A stretch of 64,000 nt of DNA from G965204755 sp965243415 (GTDB taxonomy: Bacteria; Acidobacteriota; Vicinamibacteria; Marinacidobacterales; Marinacidobacteraceae). The notes beneath the pieces were generated by a model. That model worked only from the letters and a program-made list of their open reading frames with translations, was not told the origin of the DNA and searched no databases. Shown in pieces: positions 53,054 through 62,272 of this stretch (its first letter is position 1; the number at the start of each line of letters is the position of its first letter). The stretch covers positions 4,411,996-4,475,995 of the forward strand of contig OZ251549.1 in assembly GCA_965243415.1 (NCBI GenBank), in the 5' to 3' direction. The position numbers were made by a program, and so were the translations under genes.

Positions 53054-53653
53054 TCAGGATCCGGCGGCGAGATCCTCGGCGAGGGCGCGGCGCTGGTCGT
53101 CCGTGAGGGCCGTTTCGAGGATCAGGGCCGGGAAGTCGCTGCCTACCGCCAGCGGGGTCTCGCCGCCGGTGTCGAAGCGGAGGTACTGCACCGAGGAGAG
53201 CCGGTCGTCGCCCACCTGGCGGGGGTCGAAGACCGCGTAGGCCCTGCGGTCGCCGGCGCAGCGCAGGTAGAGGCGCTCCACCAGGCCGCGCCATTCCACC
53301 AGGCGGCGGTCGCGCTCCGCCGGGTCGTCGAATTCGATGAGCAGGGTGGCGCCGATCTCGCCGGGGCCGCCGAGGAGGTCGTTGTAGGTCTCGATCTCGT
53401 GGCGGATGGCCGACTCGCGGACGATCCGTTCGGCGCGGACCATCTCCAGCACTTGGTAGCGCATCGTCTCGTGGTTCTCGAAGAGGAAGGTCAGGTGGTC
53501 GCCGAGGTGGACGCGGCGCCGGTTCTTGGCCGCCATGGCCGAAGCGCGGATGGCGGCGCGCTCGTCGGCGTAGGTCTCGTAGTCCAGGATCTCTTCCCGG
53601 CGCACCGGCTGCGGCGGGGGGCGGCGGGAGGGGCTCGCCGGAGCGGGGTTCAT
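53054..53653 (-). CDS. DUF3501 family protein
   Basis: 199 residues from ATG at 53653, overlapping the stop of the HdrD-like gene by 4 bp (ATGA type). Conserved family block: EEILDYETYADERAAIRASA, KNRRRVHLGDHLTFLFENHE, TMRYQVLEMVRAERIVRESA, EIETYNDLLGGPGEIGATLL. DUF3501 genes usually follow a rubrerythrin and a heterodisulfide-reductase-like Fe-S gene, as here, implying a shared redox or peroxide-response role. Biochemistry unknown. Cytosolic. Confidence 0.92.
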   Translation of the reverse strand: MNPAPASPSRRPPPQPVRREEILDYETYADERAAIRASAMAAKNRRRVHLGDHLTFLFENHETMRYQVLEMVRAERIVRESAIRHEIETYNDLLGGPGEIGATLLIEFDDPAERDRRLVEWRGLVERLYLRCAGDRRAYAVFDPRQVGDDRLSSVQYLRFDTGGETPLAVGSDFPALILETALTDDQRRALAEDLAAGS

Positions 53654-55224
53654 GCGGAGGACGCCTCCGGGGGGTGCGCGCCGGCCGGCGGGTCGGCCGG
53701 CGGGTCGTCCGGGGCCGGCAGTCGGTTCTCGAAGCCGTCCTCCCGGTAGGCGCGGGCCAGGACGGTCATCGGGTGGAGGGGTTTCTTCCCGGCGTGCTGC
53801 TCGAACTGGATCGCCGCCAGCGGGCAGTCGGTCGCCCAGAGGTCGGCCTCCGCCGCCCGCATGGAGTCGAAGGCCTTCTTCCCGGCGGCGACGGACGGGG
53901 CGAAGCCCTCGGTCTTCAGGGCGAAGGTGCCGTCGTGGCCGGAGCACTCCAGGGTGGCCACCGGGGTCACGCCGGGGATCTTCCGGATCAGGTCGCGCGC
54001 CCGGAAGCCGACGCCCTGGGCGCGGAGGTGGCAGGGGGCGTGGTAGGCCACCCGGGCGCCCGGGGAGGAGCGGAAGTCGGTGTTGAACCGCTCTTCCCGG
54101 CGGATGCTCCAGAGGTGCTCCGAGGGATCGCGCACCGCTTCCGCGAGGCGGCCGGCGGCTTCCCGGTCCTCCGGGGCGGCGAGCGTCGGGTAGTCCTTGC
54201 GCAGCAGCATCGAACAGGTGGGGTTCACGGCGATGACGCGGGCGCCGGCGGCGACGAACGGGCCCAGGATCTCCAGGTTGCGCTTCACCGCCCGGCGCAC
54301 CGCTTCGAGGTCGCCGCCCTCCCAGGAGGGCATCCCGCAGCAGGCGAGGCCGGGGGCGCAGTCGGTCTCCACGCCGTTCCGGTCGAGCACTTCGAGGGTG
54401 TCGCGGCCGATCTGCGGTTCGTTGTTCTGGACATAGCAGGTCGGGAAGAGCACCGCCTCGCGGCCCGGGGCCGGCGGCGGGCGGTGCTTCGCCGCCCAGT
54501 CGTCGAAGGACTCCCGGGCGAAGGGCGGCAGCAGTTTCTCCCGGTGGATGCCGACCGCCTTCTCCAGGCACCAGCGGGCCGGGCGGGAGTTCTGCAGCCG
54601 CTCCACGAGGCCGGCGGCGAAGGCCGGTACCGTCCGCTGCAGGCGTCCGCCGCGGTCGGGGTCGGTGAGGAGGGCGTCGCGGAGGGCGGCGCGGCCGGTC
54701 GGGGGCCGCTGTTCGCGCCGGACGGCGGCGTGGCGGTGGGCCAGGTTCGGGAAGTCCAGTTGGAACTCGTGGCCCTTCCCCGGGGTGTAGGGGCAGGCGA
54801 ACTCGCACTGCTTGCACTGGAAGCAGCCGGCCAGGACCTGGTCCTGTTCGCCATCGGTGAGGGAGCGGGGGTCGCCGTCCTTCGCCTCGTCGATGATCGA
54901 GAAGAGGTCGCGGAAAGCGTCGCAGTACTTGAAGCACATCCGACAGCCGTGGCAGATGTCGAAGGCGCGGTCGAGTTCGCCGCGGAGGCTGGCCGGGTCG
55001 TGGTAGCGGGGCTCGGCCGGGTCGTAGCAGAGGTCGGCGCCGGGCAGGACCGAGGGGGGCGGCGCCGCGCCCCGGGGATTCCCGGTCGGACGCCGGCTCG
55101 AATCCCCCGGGGGCGGGCCGCCGGACGCCGGGGGAGAGCCGGAGGGGGCCGGCCCGACCGGCGAGCCGCCGGCGGGAAGGTCCGGCGGGGCGTTCTTCAT
55201 CCGTTCTTCATCCGTGCTCTTCAT
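53650..55224 (-). CDS. HdrD/GlpC-like Fe-S protein with two CCG domains
   Basis: 524 residues from ATG at 55224; a second ATG at 55200 is possible. After a ~60-residue Pro/Gly-rich lead come two 4Fe-4S sites: CHGCRMCFKYC and CFQCKQCEFACPYTPG. Then the cysteine-rich CCG domains: PTCYVQNNEPQIGR with ACCGMPSWEGGD, and later APCHLRAQG with LECSGHDGTFALK. The second CCG motif is atypical (ECSGHDGT in place of CCG), so one of the two non-cubane cluster sites may be lost. Family members transfer electrons between quinones and thiol/disulfide or small acceptors. Operon with rubrerythrin and DUF3501. Confidence 0.9.
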   Translation of the reverse strand: MKSTDEERMKNAPPDLPAGGSPVGPAPSGSPPASGGPPPGDSSRRPTGNPRGAAPPPSVLPGADLCYDPAEPRYHDPASLRGELDRAFDICHGCRMCFKYCDAFRDLFSIIDEAKDGDPRSLTDGEQDQVLAGCFQCKQCEFACPYTPGKGHEFQLDFPNLAHRHAAVRREQRPPTGRAALRDALLTDPDRGGRLQRTVPAFAAGLVERLQNSRPARWCLEKAVGIHREKLLPPFARESFDDWAAKHRPPPAPGREAVLFPTCYVQNNEPQIGRDTLEVLDRNGVETDCAPGLACCGMPSWEGGDLEAVRRAVKRNLEILGPFVAAGARVIAVNPTCSMLLRKDYPTLAAPEDREAAGRLAEAVRDPSEHLWSIRREERFNTDFRSSPGARVAYHAPCHLRAQGVGFRARDLIRKIPGVTPVATLECSGHDGTFALKTEGFAPSVAAGKKAFDSMRAAEADLWATDCPLAAIQFEQHAGKKPLHPMTVLARAYREDGFENRLPAPDDPPADPPAGAHPPEASSA

Positions 55225-55333
55225 CCGGGCCGCTCCGCCGGACGCGGGGAGAGCGGCCCGGGGAAGCCCCGGTCAGGGTCGGGCCGCCCCGGTGCGGTCG
55301 TCCCGGGTCCGGTCGTCTCCGGTTCGACCCGGG

Positions 55334-55753
55334 TCAGGTCAGGTCGTCGAGGAAGGACTGGAAGCGGCCGGCGTGGGACTTCTCCGCCTTCGCCAGGGTC
55401 TCGAACCAGTCGGCGATCTCGGAGAAACCCTCCTCGCGGGCGGTCTTGGCCATGCCCGGGTACATGTCGGTGTACTCGTAGGTCTCGCCGTGGACCGCCG
55501 AGGCCAGGTTCTGGGCGGTGTCGCCGATCGGCAGGTCGGTGGCCGGGTCGCCCACCGGCTTCAGGTAGTCGAGGTGGCCGTGGGCGTGGCCGGTCTCCCC
55601 TTCGGCGGTCTCCCGGAAGTTGCCGGCGACCTCCGGGTACCCCTCGATGTCCGCCACCTTGGCGAAGTAGAGGTACCGCCGGTTCGCCTGCGACTCGCCG
55701 GCGAAGGCGTCCTTCAGGTTCTCGTGGGTCTTGCTCCCTTTCAGGCTGGACAT
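55334..55753 (-). CDS. rubrerythrin (ferritin-like di-iron protein, no rubredoxin domain)
   Basis: 139 residues from ATG at 55753. Four-helix ferritin-like fold with di-iron ligands in AFAGESQANRRYLYF, FRETAEGETGHAHGHLDYL, AVHGETYEYTDMYPGMAKTA and ETLAKAEKSHAGRFQSF. The C-terminal rubredoxin domain of classical rubrerythrin is absent, so electrons must come from another donor, plausibly the Fe-S protein encoded 110 bp downstream (inference). Role: peroxide reduction. Divergent from SoxC. Confidence 0.92.
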   Translation of the reverse strand: MSSLKGSKTHENLKDAFAGESQANRRYLYFAKVADIEGYPEVAGNFRETAEGETGHAHGHLDYLKPVGDPATDLPIGDTAQNLASAVHGETYEYTDMYPGMAKTAREEGFSEIADWFETLAKAEKSHAGRFQSFLDDLT

Positions 55754-55885
55754 GGGGGTTCGCGGTCTCCTCTCGTCGGTGGACGGTGGTCGGGAAAGAT
55801 CGCCGGCGGGACGCGGAAGGGGGCGCCCGGCAGGCGGGGCGGGAGTGTAGCGACCGGCAGCGGCGAACGGCGATAATCCGCCCCG

Positions 55886-57259
55886 ATGACGACGACCGAG
55901 GCATCCGGCCGCGTGGCGGGAACGCCGCTCGAAACCGGCGCCGCGGACGAGGGCGGGACGCCGGCGGAGACCGGCTCCGGGAGCGCGCCGGCGAAGACCG
56001 GGGGGCCGGAGGCGGCCGGCTCGGAAACGGCCGGCCGACGGCGGGTGCTCGCCGGGATCGTCGGGGCGGCTTCGGCGCCGCTGCTCGGCGGTTCCGCTCT
56101 CGCCGGGGCCGGGCAGCCGGCGCCGGCGCGGCGGCCCCGGGCGCCGGAAGACCCGACCAAGATGCAGGGGCGGGTGCCCAGCCCGCTGGGGTCGCGGTCG
56201 GCGTTCGAAACCCCGGAGCGGCTGGTGCGGGTCCTCGAACCGTCCTCGTCGTCGCGCACGCCGCTGGGGTATCTGCAGGGGATCGTCACCCCCGCCGACC
56301 TCCACTTCGAGCGGCACCACGCCGGGATCCCGAACATCGACCCGGAGCGCTACGAGTTGCTGGTGCACGGGATGGTGGAGCGGCCGACGACCTTCACCCT
56401 GGCCGACCTGAAGCGGTTCCCGGCGGAGTCGCGGCTGCGCTTCCTCGAGTGCTCCGGGAACGGGGGCACCGCCTACCGGGGCGGGAGGCGGGATATGAGC
56501 CCGCAGCAGATGGACGGGCTCACCAGCACCAGCGAGTGGACGGGAGTCCCGCTGAAACTGGTCTTCCGCGAAGTGGGGGCGAAGCCGGAGGCGCAGTGGT
56601 TCCTGGCCGAGGCCATGGACGCCGCGGTGATGACCCGCTCCATCCCCATGGAGAAGGCCTGGGACGACGCGATCCTGGCCTACGCGCAGAACGGGGAGCC
56701 GCTGCGCCCGGAACAGGGGTATCCGGTGCGGCTGTTCCTGCCCGGCTGGGAGGGGAACGCCAGCGTCAAGTGGCTGCGGCGGCTCGACCTCTCCGACCGG
56801 CCGTTCATGACGCGGGAGGAGACCTCGAAGTACACCGACCCGCTGCCCGGCGGGAAGGCGCGGATGTTCAGTTTCACCCTCGACGCCAAGTCGCTGCTCA
56901 CCTTCCCGACCTGGCCCGACCGCCTGGAAAGCCCCGGCTGGTGGGAGATCCGGGGGCTGGCCTGGTCCGGCCGGGGGAAGATCACCCGGGTGGAAGTCTC
57001 CACCGACGGCGGGCGGAGTTGGGAGGACGCGGAACTGCAGGAGCCGGTGCTGCCGAAGTGCCAGGTGCGGTTCCGGCGCCTGTGGAACTGGAACGGGCGG
57101 CCGGCGACGCTGATGAGCCGGGCCACCGACGAGACCGGGTATGTGCAGCCGACCCGGGAGGCGCTCCACCGGGCGCGCGGTTCCTACACCCGTTACCACT
57201 TCAACCAGATCCGGCCCTGGCGGGTGGAGTCCGACGGCAGCGTGTTCTTCGCCGGCTGA
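55886..57259 (+). CDS. soxC: SoxC-type sulfite dehydrogenase molybdenum subunit
   Basis: 457 residues from ATG at 55886. Tat signal AGRRRVLAGIVGAASAPLLG (~49-68). Moco domain with the ligand Cys189 in FLECSGNGG, plus GLTSTSEWTGVPLKLVFREV and GYPVRLFLPGWEGNASVKWL. Dimerisation domain GRGKITRVEVSTDGGRSWED near the C-terminus. The next gene encodes a c-type cytochrome, the usual SoxD partner. SoxCD removes electrons from the sulfane sulfur on SoxY, but no other sox gene is here, so it may work as a stand-alone sulfite- or sulfane-oxidising enzyme. Intact. Confidence 0.92.
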   Translation: MTTTEASGRVAGTPLETGAADEGGTPAETGSGSAPAKTGGPEAAGSETAGRRRVLAGIVGAASAPLLGGSALAGAGQPAPARRPRAPEDPTKMQGRVPSPLGSRSAFETPERLVRVLEPSSSSRTPLGYLQGIVTPADLHFERHHAGIPNIDPERYELLVHGMVERPTTFTLADLKRFPAESRLRFLECSGNGGTAYRGGRRDMSPQQMDGLTSTSEWTGVPLKLVFREVGAKPEAQWFLAEAMDAAVMTRSIPMEKAWDDAILAYAQNGEPLRPEQGYPVRLFLPGWEGNASVKWLRRLDLSDRPFMTREETSKYTDPLPGGKARMFSFTLDAKSLLTFPTWPDRLESPGWWEIRGLAWSGRGKITRVEVSTDGGRSWEDAELQEPVLPKCQVRFRRLWNWNGRPATLMSRATDETGYVQPTREALHRARGSYTRYHFNQIRPWRVESDGSVFFAG

Positions 57260-57955
57260 GGGTCGGTGGAGAGCGCCCGGGCCGACTCCCGCTCCGAGAC
57301 GGGCCGGTCGGCGAAACGGCGGGAGCGGCGCGGGATGGCAGGGGAGAGGGAGAGCCCCCGGGCGGGCGCGGCGCTGTCCGGCGGGGGCGTCGGCGGCGGC
57401 GGGGCGGCGACCCGGCGGCTCGCGGCGCAGCGCGCCCGGGAGGGAGTCGGTCGGCGGGGAGTTCTGCGGAGCGGCGCGGGCGGGCGGTTCGTGACCGCGG
57501 CGGAGCAGCCGGGCGGCGGACGGCGGGGAGTCGGCTCCCGGCGCGCCGTCGCGGCGGGGCGGCGGGCGGGAAACCGCGCCGGCGAGGGAGCGATCGATCT
57601 CTTCGCGGCGGCGGCAGGCGGATCGGGCGCTCCCCGACCGATTCCGGTCGTCCGGCGCTTCGCGGCGGAGGGCCGGCGTCCCCTCCGTACTCCGCGGCGG
57701 GGAGTCGCCTTCCCGCTCGCGACCGCAGCGGGGCGGGGGGCGGGGAACCGCTCCGGAGAGGGAGCGGTCGCGCCCTTCGCGGCGGCGGGCGGATCGGGCG
57801 CTCCCCGACCGATTCCGGTCGTCCGGCGCTTCCCGGCGGGGGGCCGGCGTCCCCTCCGTACTCGCCGGCCGGGAGTCGTCTTCCCGCTCGCGGCTGCGGC
57901 GGGGCGGAGGGCGGGGAACCGCACCGGGGCGAGATCGGTCGCGCTCTTCGCGACG
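57260..57955. other. gap between soxC and cytochrome, contains repeat array
   Basis: Open in the cytochrome frame from a GTG at 57266, six bases after the soxC stop, but the encoded sequence is Arg/Gly/Ala-rich repeat, best read as expansion DNA. The ~172-bp repeat array begins at ~57560 and runs into the next gene. Confidence 0.55.
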
Positions 57956-58040
57956 GTGCCGGGCGGATCGGGCGCTCGCCGACGGATTCCGGTCGTCCGG
58001 CGCTTCGCGGCGGAGGGCCGGCGTCCTCTGCGCGCTCGCC
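57560..58040. repeat. about 172-bp direct repeat, three units
   Basis: The block ATTCCGGTCGTCCGGCGCTT occurs at 57641, 57812 and 57986, spacing 171 and 174 bp, both multiples of three. The last unit runs directly into the lipoprotein signal of the cytochrome gene; earlier units contain degenerate copies of that signal (GVVFPLAAAAGRRAG against GIVPFLAAAGALAVAGC), so the array looks like amplification of the gene's 5' end. Confidence 0.88.
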
Positions 58041-58824
58041 GGCCGGGAGGGATCGTCCCGTTCCTCGCGGCGGCGGGAGCGCTGGCGGTCGCCGGGTGCT
58101 CCCCGGAGGCGCCGGGGGCCGGCCCGGCGGGAGAGGCAACCCGGGGGGCCGAAGGGGCGGCCGCCGCCACCGCCACGGAGACCGGGATCGCGGCGGAAAC
58201 GCTGTCGGGTGACGGCCGCGGCGCTTCCTCCCTGCCCCGGCCGGAACTCCATCCGGGGATGCCGGGGGTCCTGAACGAGGCGGAGATCGCGGCGCTCGGG
58301 GCGGCGCGGGAGCGGGCGCTCGGGGAGATCGCCCACCTGCCCGAGTTCGGGTTCGGGGCGGCGGCCGGCCCGGAGCGGATCGCCGCCTGGGACATAGACA
58401 TCGGCCCCGAGGGCGAGGGGCTGCCGGCCGGCCGGGGCAGCGTCGAACGCGGGGAGACGCTCTACCGGCTGCAGTGCGTGCAGTGCCACGGCCTCCGGGG
58501 GGAGGGCGCCGACTACGAGGCTCTCGCCGGGCGGGTGCCGGGGGACGGCTTCCCCTTCGCCGAGCAGTGGCGCTTCCCGATCACCGTCGGGAGTTACTGG
58601 CCCTACGCGACGACGCTCTTCGACTACATCCGCCGGGCGATGCCGCAGGCGGCGCCGGGGACGCTGCCGCCGGACGATGTGTACGCGCTCACCGCGTACG
58701 TGCTCCACCTGAACGACCTGCTGGAGCCGGGGGAGACGCTCGACGCCGATTCCCTGCCCCGGATCGTCATGCCGGCGCGCGACCGCTTCGTCCGGGACGA
58801 CCGCCGCGGCGGACCGGAGGTGCG

Positions 58825-58828
<4 letters not shown>
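57956..58828 (+). CDS. lipoprotein c-type cytochrome, SoxD-like partner of SoxC
   Basis: 290 residues if GTG at 57956 is used; the same frame is open back to GTG 57266 through the repeats, so the start is uncertain. Lipobox LAVAGC precedes mature Cys-Ser-Pro. Heme-binding CVQCH (Cys174-His178 by this start) in YRLQCVQCHGLRGEGADYE, Met ligand candidate in IRRAMPQAAPGTLPPDDVYA, then LTAYVLHLNDLLEPGE, the usual monoheme c fold. The neighbour SoxC and close spacing support a SoxCD-like pair, here membrane-anchored. The stop overlaps the GlnRS start by 3 bp. Function in electron transfer is firm. Confidence 0.85.
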
Positions 58829-60585
<1,757 letters not shown>

Positions 60586-60610
60586 GGTCCGGCGAAGGAA
60601 CACCGCCGGG

Positions 60611-61800
60611 GAGTCCGCCTCCGCAGACCCACCTTTCCCTTCCCCGACTCGTTCCCGGCTCCGGCGAGCCAGTCGCGCCCTCACCTCCCCGACCGCCGAG
60701 GCGCCGGACGCCTCGCCCTGGCGGCGGCAGCCCCGGACCGCCGGCGGAGGGAGCGCCGGAACGCTCGGGGGTGCGGCGAAGGAACGCCGCCGGGGAGTCC
60801 GCCTCCGCAGACCCCCTTCCCGCTCCCCGACTCGTTCCCCGCCCCGGCGTACCCGTCGCGCCCCCACCTCCTCGACCGCCGAGGCGCCGGACGCCCGCCC
60901 TGGCGGCGGCAGCCCCGGGCCGCCGGCGGAGGGAACGCCGGCACGCTCGGGGGTGCGGCGAAGGAACGCCGCCGGGGAGTCCGCCTCCGCAGACCCACCT
61001 TTCCCTTCCCCGACTCGTTCCCCGCCCCGGCGTACCCGTCGCGCCCCCGCCTCCACGACCGCCGAGGCGCCGGACGCTCGCCCTGGCGGCGGCAGCCCCG
61101 GACCGCCGGCGGAGGGAACGCCGGCACGCCTGGGATGTGCGGCGAAGGAAGGCCGCCGGGGAGGCCGCCTCCGCAGACCCACCTTCCCCCTCCCCGACTC
61201 GTTCCCCGCCCCGGCGTACCCGTCGCGCCCCCGCCTCCCCGACCGCCGAGGCGCCGGACGCTCGCCCTGGCGGCGGCAGCCCCGGACCGCCGGCGGAGGG
61301 AACGCCGGCACGCTCGGGGGTGCGGCGAAGGAACGCCGCCGGGGAGTCCGCCGCCGCCAGACCCCCTTCCCCCTCCCCGACTCGTTCCCCGCCCCGGCGT
61401 ACCGGTCGCGCCCCCGCCTCCCCGACCACCGAGGCGCCGGACGCTCGCCCTGGCGGCGGCAGCCCCGGGCCGCCGGCGGAGGGAACGCCGGCACGCTCGG
61501 GGGTGCGGCGAAGGAACACCGCCGGGGAGTCCGCCTCCGCAGGCACCCTTTCCCTTCCCCGACTCGTTCCCCGCCCCGGCGTACCCGTCGCGCCCCCGCC
61601 TCCACGACCGCCGAGGCGCCGGACGCTCGCCCTGGCGGCGGCAGCCCCGGGCCGCCGGCGGAGGGAACGCCGGCACGCTCGGGCGTGCGGCGAAGGAACG
61701 CCGCCGGGGAGTCCGCCTCCGCAGGCACCCTTCCCCCTCCCCGACTCGTTCCCCGCCCCGGCGTACCGTCGCGCCCTCGCCTCCCCGACCGCCGGGGCGC
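60611..61800. repeat. about 183-bp tandem direct repeat, seven units
   Basis: Unit starts (GAGTCCGCCTCC or variant) at 60611, 60795, 60977, 61160, 61344, 61527 and 61709; spacings 182-184 bp. Each unit contains GCCGGCGGAGGGAACGCCGG, close to the last bases of glnS (GCCGGCGGAGGGAAG), and a segment GAGGCGCCGGACGCTCGCCC near-identical to the signal-peptide start of the downstream ggt. The array fills the gap between the two genes and looks built from both edges. Long frames on both strands (over 500 codons) are artefacts. Confidence 0.93.
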
Positions 61801-62272
61801 CGGACGCTCGCCCTCGTCGCCGGGCCCGTCTTCCGGCGCCGGGAGGACGGCGCGGCCCGGCGGGAGACCGGCCGGCGGACGATCGCGCGGCCGGCGGACG
61901 ATGGCGCGGCCGGCGGACGATGGCGCGGCCGGCGTTCGCCGGCGCCGCGACGGAACGGGAGGATGGGCGCCGGGCCGCTTCGGGAGAGCCGAGGGGCGAG
62001 GGCGAAGGGTCGCGCGGCCGGGATTCGGCGCAGGACTCGACGGCGGGGCGCCGGCCGACGATCCTCCCGCCTCCCTTCCGGCCCCGTTGTTCGCGGACCC
62101 CGCGCCCGGCTCGTTCCCGCCTCCGCCGGCTCGTAGGGCGAACCGGAGGCGCCGGGCGAGCAGGCCTCCCGGGGTCTTCGGCGGGCCGGGTTCCGGCGCC
62201 GCGGACGGCGGACGGGAACGCGGCGCCGGCCGGTTCCGGCGCGTAGGATTCGGGGGAGGAGCGCCGCCACCC
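61801..62272. other. gap upstream of ggt with 19-bp microrepeat
   Basis: GCCGGCGGACGATGGCGC-type unit repeats at 61871, 61890, 61909 and (truncated) 61928, period 19 bp. Otherwise no gene. Frames through it are non-protein. Must hold the ggt promoter. Confidence 0.6.
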
